From: Archangium violaceum
GTDB lineage: Bacteria; Myxococcota; Myxococcia; Myxococcales; Myxococcaceae
Length of the DNA: 64,000 nt
Direction of reading: 5' to 3'
Assembly: GCF_016859125.1 (NCBI RefSeq)
Contig: NZ_CP069338.1
Coordinates: forward strand, 12,031,501-12,095,500
Shown: positions 16,028 to 27,292 of the stretch, in pieces
Layout: each line of letters opens with the position of its first letter
Position numbering within the stretch: position 1 is the stretch's first letter
The notes under the pieces: generated by a model
What the model was told of the DNA's origin: nothing
Database searches by the model: none
Seen by the model: only the letters and a program-made list of their open reading frames with translations
Translations under genes and position numbers: made by a program

Positions 16028-16708
16028 ATGGCCACCCGAGTCCTCCTCATCGACGATGACACCCGGATGTACGAGCTGCTCGCGCAATACCTCGGGCAGA
16101 ACGGCATCACCGTCACCCACGCACCCGATGGAGGGCGAGGGCTGGCCGCCCTGGAGGCCAGCACCTACGACGCCGTGCTGCTGGACGTGATGATGCCGGG
16201 CATGGACGGACTGGAGGTGTGCCGGCGCATCCGAGCGAAGAGCACCCTCCCCGTCATCATGCTCACCGCGCGCGGCGACGAGACGGATCGCGTGGTGGGG
16301 TTGGAGCTCGGCGCGGATGACTACCTGGCCAAGCCCTTCAGCCCCCGCGAGCTGCTCGCACGGTTGAGGGCCGTGCTGCGGCGGGCCCAGCCCGCCGCCG
16401 TGGCCGAGAAGCTGGAGTCCAGCGGAGTCTCCATCGACGTGTCCGCCCGGGAGGTGCGCGTGGGTGGCAAGCCGGTGGAGCTCACCGGGCTCGAGTTCGA
16501 TCTGCTGGTGGCACTGGTTCGGCGAGCCGGGCGAGTCATTCCCCGCGACGCGCTGCTCGGTGAGGCGGGCCGCGGAGACACCGTCGTGGGCGAGCGCACC
16601 GTGGACGTGCACATCTCCCATCTGCGACAGAAGCTGGGCGACGAGGGCTCGCGCCTCATCAAGACGGTGCGAGGGGTGGGCTACCTCTTCTCCAAAGAGG
16701 GCCCATGA
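16028..16708 (+). CDS. OmpR-family response regulator
   Basis: 226 residues. Receiver domain at 1-120 with the acidic pair DDD at 10-12, phosphoacceptor Asp53 (LLDVMMPGMDG) and Lys in YLAKPF. A winged-helix DNA-binding domain follows at ~130-225 (ELTGLEFDLL, GERTVDVHISHLRQKLG, RTVRGVGYLF after Lys). It resembles CpxR/RstA regulators. Its stop overlaps the kinase start (ATGA), so the pair is translationally coupled. Likely targets include its own operon. Confidence 0.93.
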   Translation: MATRVLLIDDDTRMYELLAQYLGQNGITVTHAPDGGRGLAALEASTYDAVLLDVMMPGMDGLEVCRRIRAKSTLPVIMLTARGDETDRVVGLELGADDYLAKPFSPRELLARLRAVLRRAQPAAVAEKLESSGVSIDVSAREVRVGGKPVELTGLEFDLLVALVRRAGRVIPRDALLGEAGRGDTVVGERTVDVHISHLRQKLGDEGSRLIKTVRGVGYLFSKEGP

Positions 16709-18093
16709 GACGCAAGGAATGGGAGCAGCGCCACCGCCACCGCCAGGAGCGGTATCACGGCGGGCACCACCCGCGCTGGCGCATGAGCCGGCTGGGGTGG
16801 TTCATCCGCGCGAGACTGCACCGCAGGCTCTTCCTCTGGTTCGGCGTGTCCATCTTCATCACCGGCCTGGTGGTCGGCACGGTGATGAGCCTGGTGGGCG
16901 GGCCCGGCTGGCGCCAGGAGGTGGAGCGCGTGCGCACCTTCGTCGGCAACCGCCTCGCCGAGGCGTGGGATGATCCCGCGCGAAGGGACGCCATCGTCCA
17001 TTCGGTGGCCAGGGACCTGGACGTCGACGTGGAGCTGAGGGACGCCTCCGGTGCGCTGCTGGTGCGCACGGGCCCCCCCTGCCACGCGCACGCCGCGTTC
17101 TCCGCGCAGGTGGAGCGCGAGGGCGTGAGGCTCGGCACCGTGCGGGCCTGTCATGGACACACCCGGGCCCGGCAGCCCTGGCGTGGGCCGATGGTGCTGG
17201 TGCTGGCCGGGGCCTCGCTGTGGATGGCCTCGGGGTGGCTCGCCCGGCGGCTGTCCCGCCCCCTGGAGACGCTGGCGCGAGCCGCGCAGGAGCTCGGCAA
17301 GGGCAAGTTGGACACGCGCGTGCAGATGGGCCGTCACGCCACCGGGGAGATGTCCGTGCTGGCCGATGCCTTCAACGAAATGGCCGCGCGCATCGAGCGG
17401 CAGATGGCGGATCAGCGCGAGCTGCTGGCCGCGGTGTCACACGAGCTGCGCACGCCGCTGGCGCACCTGCGCGTCCTCGTGGAGCTGATGCGCGATGCCG
17501 GGGGCTCGGATCACACGGCGGACCAGATGGAGCGCGAGGTGGTGGAGCTGGACGCGCTGGTGGGCGAGCTGCTGGCGAGCTCACGACTGGACTTCGGGCA
17601 ACTGACGCCTCGCGAGCTGGACGGGAAGGACCTGGGTGCGCGCGCGCTGGAGCGGACGGGGCTGCCGGCGGAGGCACTCGCGGTGGAGGTGAGTGATACG
17701 AAGCTGGTGGGAGATGCCACGCTGCTGGGACGCGCGCTGGCCAACCTGCTGGACAACGCGCGCAAGCACGGCCAGGGAGTGGAGTCCCTGAGCCTCCTCG
17801 AGCGCGACGGGCAACTCGCCTTCTGCGTGGACGACCGGGGCCCGGGGCTGTCGCCGGGAGAGGAGACTCGCATCTTCGAGCCCTTCTACCGGAAGGACCG
17901 GGGTGGCGAGGCCCGCGAGGCGGGCTCCCTCGGGCTGGGGCTCGCGCTGGTGCAGCGGATTGCCCGGGCCCACGGCGGAGAGACCTTCGCGGAGAACCGT
18001 CCCGGAGGAGGCGCCCGGGTGGGCTTCACCCTGCGGCGCGAGGGTCCCTCCCCGAACGAGGCCCCCCCCGCGTCCGCCCGTTCCCCCACGTGA
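16705..18093 (+). CDS. Sensor histidine kinase (envelope stress/metal type)
   Basis: 462 residues. Cytoplasmic His-rich N-tail (HRHRQERYHGGHHP), first membrane helix at ~45-65, a short ~90-residue periplasmic sensor containing CHAHAAF and ACHGHTR, second helix at ~155-173, HAMP, then HisKA with phosphoacceptor His246 (AVSHELRTPLAHLR) and an HATPase_c domain (NLLDNARKHG, DDRGPGL, GLGLALVQRI). Cognate to the regulator it overlaps. The His/Cys residues in the sensor and tail fit metal detection, which is inference. Confidence 0.92.
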   Translation: MRRKEWEQRHRHRQERYHGGHHPRWRMSRLGWFIRARLHRRLFLWFGVSIFITGLVVGTVMSLVGGPGWRQEVERVRTFVGNRLAEAWDDPARRDAIVHSVARDLDVDVELRDASGALLVRTGPPCHAHAAFSAQVEREGVRLGTVRACHGHTRARQPWRGPMVLVLAGASLWMASGWLARRLSRPLETLARAAQELGKGKLDTRVQMGRHATGEMSVLADAFNEMAARIERQMADQRELLAAVSHELRTPLAHLRVLVELMRDAGGSDHTADQMEREVVELDALVGELLASSRLDFGQLTPRELDGKDLGARALERTGLPAEALAVEVSDTKLVGDATLLGRALANLLDNARKHGQGVESLSLLERDGQLAFCVDDRGPGLSPGEETRIFEPFYRKDRGGEAREAGSLGLGLALVQRIARAHGGETFAENRPGGGARVGFTLRREGPSPNEAPPASARSPT

Positions 18094-18121
18094 AGAAACG
18101 AGCGCCACGCGCCTGGGAGCT

Positions 18122-18946
18122 CTACTTCACGTCCGAGGCAATGGCCTTCGCGTCCCCGGCGGAGAACTCGAAGGAAGCGGAGACGGTCTCTCCCTCCTTC
18201 ACGGTGACCTCGGCCGTGCGGATGCCCAGCGTCTCGTGCCAGGCCTCGAGGGTGTAGGTGCCGGCGGGCAGGTGCTCGATGGTGAAGGAGCCATCCGCGC
18301 CGGAGGTGGCGAAGTATGGGTTCGGGTTCACCACCACCCAGGCGGACATCCACGGGTGGATGTCGCACTTGAGGCGGATCACCTCGGCATCGGCGGGCAG
18401 CGGGCGCTGCACGGCCTTGCCATTCGGAGGCTGGGCCACGTTGAAGATGGACTTCGTCCCGGCGAGCGCGCGCGCGTTGTGCAACGTGCCATCGCTGTTC
18501 TTGATGAGGATGGGCTGGCCGACGGCGACCCCCTGCACCCGCGGGGTGTAGGTGCACTTCTGCTGGTCGATGACGGCGGGCTGCGCCGGACGCGAGCGAG
18601 GCACCAGGCCGCGCACGCGCACCAGGACGTTCTCCAGCTTGCCGTCCTTCACCCGGAGGGACTGGTCCGTCAACGGCATGCCGTCACAGGCGGGATCTTC
18701 GCTGGGCGCGACGGCGGCCGGCGGAGGCGCCACGCCCTTGAAGGTGACGGCACCCCGGACGGTGCCTCCACCGGTGACGGGCTGGGGGGCGGACTCCGCC
18801 ACGGGGGCCTCGAGCTTCGCCGTGGCCTTGTCCTGCGCGGGAGACCGGGAAACGGGGGCAGCAGGCGCCTCGTCCTTCTTGCAGGCCGGCAGGGCGGCGA
18901 GCCCCACCACCCCCAGCACCGCGACGCCCAGCGTACGCAGCTTCAT
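18122..18946 (-). CDS. Lipoprotein with cupredoxin-like and carboxypeptidase-regulatory-like domains
   Basis: 274 residues. Lipobox AALPAC with Cys22, then a ~35-residue Ala/Pro linker. Residues ~60-200 resemble plastocyanin/azurin-like proteins linked to methylamine utilisation: HNARA and IRLKCDIHPWMSAWVVV supply a His and the Cys-x2-His, possible copper ligands, though a complete type-1 site is not certain. Residues ~205-260 are a carboxypeptidase-regulatory-like beta-sandwich (GSFTIEHLPAGTYTLEAWHE). It may be an electron-transfer or binding lipoprotein of the envelope. The ATG follows GGGAGTG. It converges with the histidine kinase gene. Confidence 0.75.
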   Translation of the reverse strand: MKLRTLGVAVLGVVGLAALPACKKDEAPAAPVSRSPAQDKATAKLEAPVAESAPQPVTGGGTVRGAVTFKGVAPPPAAVAPSEDPACDGMPLTDQSLRVKDGKLENVLVRVRGLVPRSRPAQPAVIDQQKCTYTPRVQGVAVGQPILIKNSDGTLHNARALAGTKSIFNVAQPPNGKAVQRPLPADAEVIRLKCDIHPWMSAWVVVNPNPYFATSGADGSFTIEHLPAGTYTLEAWHETLGIRTAEVTVKEGETVSASFEFSAGDAKAIASDVK

Positions 18947-19067
18947 GTCAACACTCCCTCATGCCGCTGGCCCGTATCGGGTCCTGCACCAGCGGTCAGA
19001 TGAACCAATGCATTCAGTCGTAACAGAAAAGTAGACCCAGAAGCCACCGCTAGAACCGTCATCCAGG

Positions 19068-19958
19068 TTATTCCCGGCGGCTGACGCTGAAAGCGGCGAG
19101 CCCCAGGAAGACGGTGGCGAAGGCGAGCAGCACCGGCACCTCGAGGCCCGCGCCCGAGGAGGAGGTGCTCACGGCGAGCGAGGCCTCGGCGCCGTAGAGC
19201 GCGCGCCGGATGCCCTCCACGGAGAAGCGCATGGGGTTGAAGCGCATGACCCAGGCCAGCAGGGGCCCGGCGCCCTTGAGGGGGAACATGGCACCGGAGA
19301 GCACCCACATGGGCAGCAGGACGATGCTCATCACCGCGTGATAGCCGGCGGTGGAGCGCACCCACCAGGCGAGGGCGATCCCCATACCGGTGAGGGCCAG
19401 GGCGGACAGCAGCATCACCGACGCCAGCAGCGGCACGTTCAGGGTGGCGGCCTTCACTCCGGCGAGCGGGGCGAAGAGCAGGAAGAGCGAGGCCTGCAGC
19501 AGCGCGATGGCCGAGGAGCCCAGCGCCTTGCCCAGCACCACCGCCAGGCGCGAGCCCGGCCCGGCCAGCACCGACTGGAGGAAGCCCTCGCGCCGGTCCT
19601 CGATGACGGAGATGGTGGCGAAGATGGCGCTGAAGAGCACCACCATGGTGACGACGCCCGGGAAGGAGAAGCGCTGGTAGTCCATCCCCTGCGCGCCGTC
19701 GACGCGGAAGGAGCCGGCGAAGCCCGCGCCGATGACGAACCAGAAGAGGATGGGCTGGGCGAGCGCGCCGACGATCCGGCTGGGCTGGCGGAAGAAGCGC
19801 ACCACGTCGCGCACGAGCAGCACGCGCACGGTGGCCCACTGCAACGCGAGCGCGCCGGGGGTCCGCTCCTCCTCGCGCGAGGCGCGGGAGTCCACGACAG
19901 CCAGGTTTCGCTCGGGCTCGCCGGAGGACTCGGGAGCGGTGGTGGCGTGGGCGTTCAT
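19068..19958 (-). CDS. ABC-2 type transporter permease
   Basis: 296 residues with a cytoplasmic N-tail and about six hydrophobic segments between ~45 and 290 (ALAQPILFWFVIGAGFAGSF, VVTMVVLFSAIFATI, MLLSALALTGMGIALAWWV). The cytoplasmic EDRREGFLQSVLAGP loop is a hallmark of DrrB/NodJ-like exporters. The start overlaps the stop of the ATPase gene by 4 bases, so the two form one exporter. Substrate unknown. The position after ctaB suggests a link with cytochrome oxidase assembly, but it could equally export a drug or lipid. Confidence 0.88.
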   Translation of the reverse strand: MNAHATTAPESSGEPERNLAVVDSRASREEERTPGALALQWATVRVLLVRDVVRFFRQPSRIVGALAQPILFWFVIGAGFAGSFRVDGAQGMDYQRFSFPGVVTMVVLFSAIFATISVIEDRREGFLQSVLAGPGSRLAVVLGKALGSSAIALLQASLFLLFAPLAGVKAATLNVPLLASVMLLSALALTGMGIALAWWVRSTAGYHAVMSIVLLPMWVLSGAMFPLKGAGPLLAWVMRFNPMRFSVEGIRRALYGAEASLAVSTSSSGAGLEVPVLLAFATVFLGLAAFSVSRRE

Positions 19959-20965
19959 CGACGACGACTCCTACGGGCGGGCTCGGCCGCGGGTTGATCC
20001 GTGCCGAGTACGCGGCCGGTGAGCTGGAGGAACACGTCCGCGAGCGTGGGACGGCGCAGGGACACCGAGGCGAGCCGGCCGGCCGGGAAGGCCTCCACCA
20101 GCCGGGGCACCAGCGCATGCCCCTGCTCCACTTCCACCTGCACCCGGCCCTCCACCACGCGCGCCTCCAGGCCCAGCCGCGCGCGCAGCTCGGCCGCGAG
20201 GGACTCGGGCTCACGCGCCTCGAGCGTCACGATGTCACCGCCCACCCGTGCGGCCAGGGCCGCTGGAGTGTCGGTGGCCACCAGCCGGCCGGAGTCCAGC
20301 ACGGCGAGCCGGTCGCACATCTCCGCCTCGTCGGCGCGGTGGGTGGTGAGCAGCACGGTGAGGCCCTCGGCGTCGCGCAGAGCCCGCAGGTGTGCCCAGA
20401 AGGAGCGGAAGGCGGCCTCGTCGAGCCCCTGGGAGGGCTCGTCCATGAGGACGATGCGCGGCTGGTGCACCAGGGCGCGCGCCAGCTCCAGCCGCCGGCG
20501 CATGCCACCGGACCAGGTGGAGACACGCTCGTCGCCGCGCTCCTGGAGGCCGATGAGGCCGAGCATCCGCTCCACGCGCTCGCGGGCCCGTTCGCCCGTC
20601 AGCCCGTACAGCCGGGCGCCGAGCATCAGGTTCTCCCGCGCGCTCATCAGGTCATCCAGGCTGCCGCGCTGGAAGATGATGCCCATGCGTCGGCGCAGGG
20701 CCGGATCATGGAGCGACAGGGGCTTGCCCTCGAACAGCACGCGCCCGGAGTCCGGGGCGAGCAGGCCGGCGAGCAGCTGGAAGGTGGTGGACTTGCCCGC
20801 CCCATTGGGGCCGAGCAGACCGACGATTTCACCGCTGCCCACCGCGAGACTCAGACCGTCGACAGCCACCCGATCCTTGAAACGGCGGGTGAGCCCGTCG
20901 AGTTGGAGCAGTGGCGCCGGGGCGCGGCCCGCCGGGGAAGGGACAGCCGTCAGGACCGTGGACAT
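19955..20965 (-). CDS. ABC transporter ATP-binding protein
   Basis: 336 residues. Walker A GLLGPNGAGKST at ~53, Q-loop in IIFQRGSLDD, signature STWSGGMRRRLELA, Walker B IVLMDEPSQGLDE and the H-loop TTHRADEAE. The ~90-residue C-terminal extension is the one common in DrrA-type ATPases of ABC-2 exporters. Paired by a 4-base overlap with the permease and lying 7 bases after ctaB, so likely co-transcribed in the order ctaB, ATPase, permease. Confidence 0.93.
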   Translation of the reverse strand: MSTVLTAVPSPAGRAPAPLLQLDGLTRRFKDRVAVDGLSLAVGSGEIVGLLGPNGAGKSTTFQLLAGLLAPDSGRVLFEGKPLSLHDPALRRRMGIIFQRGSLDDLMSARENLMLGARLYGLTGERARERVERMLGLIGLQERGDERVSTWSGGMRRRLELARALVHQPRIVLMDEPSQGLDEAAFRSFWAHLRALRDAEGLTVLLTTHRADEAEMCDRLAVLDSGRLVATDTPAALAARVGGDIVTLEAREPESLAAELRARLGLEARVVEGRVQVEVEQGHALVPRLVEAFPAGRLASVSLRRPTLADVFLQLTGRVLGTDQPAAEPARRSRRR

Positions 20966-20972
20966 CCTCGAA

Positions 20973-21857
20973 TCAACCGTGTCCCCCGCTGTCGAGCATC
21001 AGCGCGGCGAAGAGGCCGGCCAGGTACAGCAGGCTGAACAGGAACGTCTGACGCGCCCAGGTCCTTCCCAGCCGGCGGAAGAGCCCCATGGCGCCCAACC
21101 CCAGGAAGGACAGGCCCAACAGCACCGCGGCCGCCAGGTACCAGGCGCCGGCGATGTGCAACTGGAAGGGCAGCAGCGTCATGGGCACCAGGGCCACCAG
21201 GTACAGGACGATCTGCAGCCGGCTGGAGTCGTCCCCTCGCTCGATCGGCACGGACTTGAGACCGGCCGCCGCGTACTCGTCCTTGCGGAACAGGGCGATG
21301 GCGATGAAGTGGGGGATCTGCCACAGGAAGAGGATGGCGAAGAGGACGTAGCCGCCCGCGTCGATCTGGTCGGTGACGGCCGTCCAGCCCATGAGCGGCG
21401 GCAGCGCGCCGGGCACCGCGCCCACCAGCATGGCGGTGGAGGAGCGCGCCTTGAGCGGCGTGTACGCGAGCACGTAGCTGAGCAGCGCCAGCAGGCCCAG
21501 CCCCGCGGTGAGCAGGTTGGCGCCCAGCGCGAGCGCCGGCAGGGAGATGGCCGCCAGCCCCAGCCCGAAGGCCAGCGCCACCGACGGCTCCATGCGCCCC
21601 GAGGGCAGCGGGCGGTTGCGGGTGCGCGCCATGAAGCGATCGCTGTGCCGCTCCCAGTAGCAGTTGAGCGCGTTGGCGGCGCCCACCAGACCGGAGGTGG
21701 CCAACAGCGTCACCAGGATGCGCGACACCGTCAGCTCGCCAGGAGCCAACCACATGCCGCCCGCGGTGGTGGCGAGCACCAGCCCCGACAGCCTCGGCTT
21801 GGTGAGGGACAGCAGATCCGAAGCGAAGCTCGACTCACTCACGGCACGCGCGCTCAC
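20973..21857 (-). CDS. ctaB: Protoheme IX farnesyltransferase
   Basis: 294 residues with about nine hydrophobic helices. Transfers farnesyl to heme b to give heme O for terminal oxidases. The UbiA-family substrate motif is present (NCYWERHSDRFMARTRNRPL) together with the second polar loop (YTPLKARS). I chose the GTG at 21857 because GGGGAG lies just before it and it gives the normal length; the open frame extends further upstream without conserved sequence. First of a three-gene unit with an ABC-2 exporter. Confidence 0.92.
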   Translation of the reverse strand: MSARAVSESSFASDLLSLTKPRLSGLVLATTAGGMWLAPGELTVSRILVTLLATSGLVGAANALNCYWERHSDRFMARTRNRPLPSGRMEPSVALAFGLGLAAISLPALALGANLLTAGLGLLALLSYVLAYTPLKARSSTAMLVGAVPGALPPLMGWTAVTDQIDAGGYVLFAILFLWQIPHFIAIALFRKDEYAAAGLKSVPIERGDDSSRLQIVLYLVALVPMTLLPFQLHIAGAWYLAAAVLLGLSFLGLGAMGLFRRLGRTWARQTFLFSLLYLAGLFAALMLDSGGHG

Positions 21858-22045
21858 GCGGAACTCCCCAAGGCGCGACAGGCTGGCGGCTGACGCGGTT
21901 GGAGGCGGATGACGACTCCGCCCAGGGTGGAAAACGCCCCTCCCCTTACACATAGGAGAGCGCCACTTCAAGCAAACGGGCGCGGGATCTGGCATCTCCC
22001 CGCGCCCGTCGGCATCAGCACCGCTTGTTGAAAACGGCAGCCCGG

Positions 22046-24397
22046 CTACAGCGCCTGGGCCTGGGCCACGTACTCGCCCTTGGGCTCGCGACTGATGTAC
22101 TCCCTCGCCAGCGCCTTGACCTTGTCGGCCTGCTTCCTGTCCTTCGAGAGGAACGCCGCGTAGAAGTAGTAGGCCGGGGCGTAGTTCTCATCGGCGTTGA
22201 GCGCCTTCTGGTACGTCTCGTCGGCCTTGGCGGCGTCGCCCTTGCCCTCGAAGACGCGCGCCAGCTCGAGCAGCGCGGCGGCGGCCCGGTCCGGCTGACC
22301 GATGAACTCGGTGCTCGCCTTCTCCAGCGCGTCCTGCGCCTTCGCCCAGTCCGAGCGCTCGCGGAAGATGGAGCCCATGGCCAGACGGGCCTCGGGGTTC
22401 TTCGCGTTGGCGTCCTTCACCGAGCGCTGGTACGCGGCCAGCGCGTCGTCGAGCTTGTTCTGACGGCGGTAGGCGTTGCCCAGCATGGTGAGCAGCTTGG
22501 GGCTGTCGCCCATCGTCTTGAGGGCGGTGACGAGCGCCTCGGCGGCCTCCTTCTCGCCGCCCGGCTTGCCCATGAGGGCCTTGGCCAGCTCGGCGTAGAG
22601 CTGAGCGCGCGTGCCGTCGATCTTGATGGCCTTGCGGATCTCCGTGGCGGCCTCGTCGAACTTGTTCTCCGACAGCAGCCGGCGGCCCTTGATGAGCGAT
22701 AGCTCGGGGCTCCTCTTGTCCAGCGCGAAGCCCGTCTCCTCGGCCTTCTTCAGCTCCTGGGCCGCCTTCTCCTTGTCGGCGGGCACACCGGTGGCCTCCA
22801 CCATCCGCGTCTGCTCATCGGGCTTGAGCTTGTCCATGCTCGCGACCACGCGCGAGATGAGCAGCGAGCGCGCCAGGTAGGCCGCCGCGAGCTGGCGCGG
22901 CGACGGAGGCGGCTGGGCATCCACGAGCTTCTTGATCATCTGCGCCGCCAGCCCGAAGTTGGGCTCGTCCTGCTCCAGCATCAGCAGGGACTTGCCGAGC
23001 AGGGACTCGGGGTGGTCCTTCTCGTAGCGCAGCGCGAAGTCGTAGTTCTTCCAGGCGATGGAGTCCTGGCCGAGCCGGCGGTACACGGCGCCGAGCGCGG
23101 CGTAGATGCGCGGGTCGTCCGGCGCCAGGGCCTGGGCCTTCTCCAGGTTGTCCTTGGCGCGATCCAGGTCGCCCGCGTTCATCTGGATGAGGCCGAGCGT
23201 CAGGTACAGCAGCGAGCTGCGCTTGCCCTGCTCGTCGAAGGTCTTGACGTGCTTCTCGAGCTCGGTGAGCGCGTCCTTGCCCTTGCCACCGTACGTACGG
23301 AAGAGGGCCTCGGCGGCATACAGGTGCGAGCTGATCTCCCCGCTCTTCTTGGCGGCGTTCAGATGCTCCTCGGCCTTGTTGCGCGCGTCGTCGCCACCGC
23401 CGTGCTCACCCCAGCGGATGGCGTAGGCATAGGCCAGGTAGCCGTGGGCGGCGGTGGAGTCCGGATCCACCTCGAGCGCCTTGTCGGCCGCCTCGCACGC
23501 CTTCTTGTAGGAGTCGAAGGAGTCGTGCTTGAGCTGATCGGTGGCGGCCTCGAGCTGCTTCTTGATCTCCCGGTTGCGATGCGCGGCCATACGCCCCTGG
23601 ACGAAGTAGCCGCCCAGGATGATGGGGACCGCGATCAGCAGGCCGAGCGTGATGAACTTGCTGTTGCCAGCGCTCTTCTTGCGCGGCTTGCGAGGCGCGT
23701 CATCGTCGTCGTCGGTGTCGACGTCATCGTCCTCGTCGACGACCACCGGCGGGCGGCGGGCCGCGGTGCGCACGGGCTGCTCGGCACGGGCCTTGGGACG
23801 CGGCGCGTCGTCATCGTCCGCGGCAACCTGGGCCCTGCGGGTGGCGGCCGGAGCGGGAGCAGCGGGCTCGGGGGCGGCGGCCACCGGCGCGGGCGCGGGG
23901 GCCACCGGCGCGGGAGCCGGAGCCACCGGCGCGGGGGCGGCGGCCACCGGCGCGGGCGCGGCGGCCTGGGGCACCGGCACCTTGTACTGCTGCATCGCCG
24001 CGAGCGTCTCGGCGTCAGCGGGGTCCGCCTCATGGGCCTTGAGGAGGTTGGCCTTGCCGGCGTCGGCCTCACCGGTCTTGAGCTGAAGGACACCGGCCAT
24101 CCGCAGGGAGGCCTTGTCGTTGGGCTGCACCTGGAGGGCGCCGAGCACCTCTTCCAGGGCCTTCTTGTCCTTGCCCTGCTCCGAGTACACGCGAGCGAGC
24201 AGGAGGCGAGGCTCCGCGCGATCGGGGTGTGCCTTCACCCCTTTCTTGCAGACCACCATCGCTTCCATGAAGCGGCTCGCGGCGAGATACGCCTCGGCCA
24301 GTGGCTTGTAAGCGTCAGAGGAAGGGTCGGAAGCGAACGCGTGCTCCAGCTTCGCAAGCTCGGCCGGGCTCAACGTCTTCGATGAGGGAGTAGACAT
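22046..24397 (-). CDS. Large TPR-repeat membrane protein
   Basis: 783 residues. N-terminal TPR units (~1-125: AYKPLAEAYLAASRFMEAMV, LLLARVYSEQGKDKKALEEV), then a Pro/Ala repeat linker (~135-180, PAPVA units), an Asp-rich basic/acidic stretch (DEDDDVDTDDDDD), one membrane helix (~246-265) and a long array of TPRs to the C-terminus. No enzyme motif. Such split TPR proteins in myxobacteria serve as scaffolds, for example in motility or envelope assembly; I cannot say which here. It is transcribed away from tRNA-Ala. Confidence 0.82.
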   Translation of the reverse strand: MSTPSSKTLSPAELAKLEHAFASDPSSDAYKPLAEAYLAASRFMEAMVVCKKGVKAHPDRAEPRLLLARVYSEQGKDKKALEEVLGALQVQPNDKASLRMAGVLQLKTGEADAGKANLLKAHEADPADAETLAAMQQYKVPVPQAAAPAPVAAAPAPVAPAPAPVAPAPAPVAAAPEPAAPAPAATRRAQVAADDDDAPRPKARAEQPVRTAARRPPVVVDEDDDVDTDDDDDAPRKPRKKSAGNSKFITLGLLIAVPIILGGYFVQGRMAAHRNREIKKQLEAATDQLKHDSFDSYKKACEAADKALEVDPDSTAAHGYLAYAYAIRWGEHGGGDDARNKAEEHLNAAKKSGEISSHLYAAEALFRTYGGKGKDALTELEKHVKTFDEQGKRSSLLYLTLGLIQMNAGDLDRAKDNLEKAQALAPDDPRIYAALGAVYRRLGQDSIAWKNYDFALRYEKDHPESLLGKSLLMLEQDEPNFGLAAQMIKKLVDAQPPPSPRQLAAAYLARSLLISRVVASMDKLKPDEQTRMVEATGVPADKEKAAQELKKAEETGFALDKRSPELSLIKGRRLLSENKFDEAATEIRKAIKIDGTRAQLYAELAKALMGKPGGEKEAAEALVTALKTMGDSPKLLTMLGNAYRRQNKLDDALAAYQRSVKDANAKNPEARLAMGSIFRERSDWAKAQDALEKASTEFIGQPDRAAAALLELARVFEGKGDAAKADETYQKALNADENYAPAYYFYAAFLSKDRKQADKVKALAREYISREPKGEYVAQAQAL

Positions 24398-24487
24398 TCC
24401 GAATGGAGGCGCCTGTAAGGAGGGGGTTCTTATGACACCCCGAGTTGCCGCGCGTCAATCGCCCATGCGGACCGAAAGATTCCCGGC

Positions 24488-24516
24488 TTGACACGTGGAA
24501 TAGGGTCCTGTATCTG
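24488..24516 (+). promoter_or_regulatory. Probable promoter for tRNA-Ala
   Basis: TTGACA (24488-24493), a 17-base spacer and TATCTG (24511-24516), a housekeeping sigma-70 arrangement. A start near 24523 would leave ~60 bases of leader before the tRNA. Confidence 0.5.
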
Positions 24517-24581
24517 CCCGTTCGTCTTTCGGCGGCGGAAAAAAGCCCACGCCGGCGGGACACGTGGTACGTAGTGGGTAT

Positions 24582-24657
<76 letters not shown>

Positions 24658-24671
24658 TGAAGAAGTGAAGA

Positions 24672-24706
24672 GGGCCTCACTGGAAACAGTGAGGCCCTTT
24701 TCATTT
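24672..24706 (+). terminator. Intrinsic terminator of tRNA-Ala
   Basis: An 11-bp perfect stem GGGCCTCACTG/CAGTGAGGCCC closed by a GAAA tetraloop and followed by TTTTCATTT. Confidence 0.92.
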
Positions 24707-24754
24707 GGGCTACGAGTGAATTGAAAAGCGCCCGGGGTCTGTTATCCGGGGCCG

Positions 24755-25387
24755 ATGACCGAACAGCCTTCGATCTCGTTCTTCGCTCGCTTCTGGCTCG
24801 CGTTCGTGTGCTTCTGGCGAATCTGGTTCGACCAGGCGTTCGCCCAGGCCGTACTGCCAGTCCGTGAAGCCGACAAGGCCGGCACGCTGCCGGCCGTCAC
24901 CCCGCCCGCGGAGCTGCCAGCCGCCACCGAGCAGCCCAAGGCCGCCCCCGTCCCGACGCCGGTCGTCGCGCCGCCAACGCCGGTCGCCCCCCCGCCCCCC
25001 GAGCGGGAGCACGCCCCGGCCCTGCAGCTGCTGTCCATGCTGCAGCGCGAGGGTCGCTTCATCGACTTCCTCCAGGAGGACGTGGCCGCCTTCCCGGACG
25101 CGGACGTGGGCGCCGCCGCCCGTATCGTCCACGAGGGATGCCGCAAGGTGGTGCGTCAGTACCTCTCGCTGGAGCCCGTACTGCCCCAGACGGAGGGAGA
25201 CCGGGTGAACGTGCCCGCCGGCTTCGACGCCCAGCGCATCCGCCTCACCGGCAACGTGGCCGGCCAGCCTCCCTACAGCGGTGCCCTGAAGCACCACGGC
25301 TGGGTGACCACGGCCGTGAAATTCCCATCCACCAGTCCGGCGATGGATCCCCGGGTGCTCGCGCCCGCTGAAGTCGAACTGTCCTGA
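24755..25387 (+). CDS. DUF2760 protein
   Basis: 210 residues. An N-terminal aromatic hydrophobic helix (FFARFWLAFVCFWRIWF) suggests a membrane anchor. A Pro/Ala/Val linker (~45-85) leads to the conserved DUF2760 domain (LQLLSMLQREGRFIDFLQED, GCRKVVRQYL, SGALKHHGWVTTAVKFP). Function unknown. It is followed at 17 bases by an Hsp70-family gene and then a second one, an association I recall for DUF2760 in many proteobacteria, so it may anchor or present clients to these chaperones. Confidence 0.85.
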   Translation: MTEQPSISFFARFWLAFVCFWRIWFDQAFAQAVLPVREADKAGTLPAVTPPAELPAATEQPKAAPVPTPVVAPPTPVAPPPPEREHAPALQLLSMLQREGRFIDFLQEDVAAFPDADVGAAARIVHEGCRKVVRQYLSLEPVLPQTEGDRVNVPAGFDAQRIRLTGNVAGQPPYSGALKHHGWVTTAVKFPSTSPAMDPRVLAPAEVELS

Positions 25388-25404
25388 CATCAGATTGAGC
25401 CCAT

Positions 25405-27255
<1,851 letters not shown>

Positions 27256-27292
27256 AAGGGGCCCCGCGGTCAGGAGGGCCGCACGCACGCCT

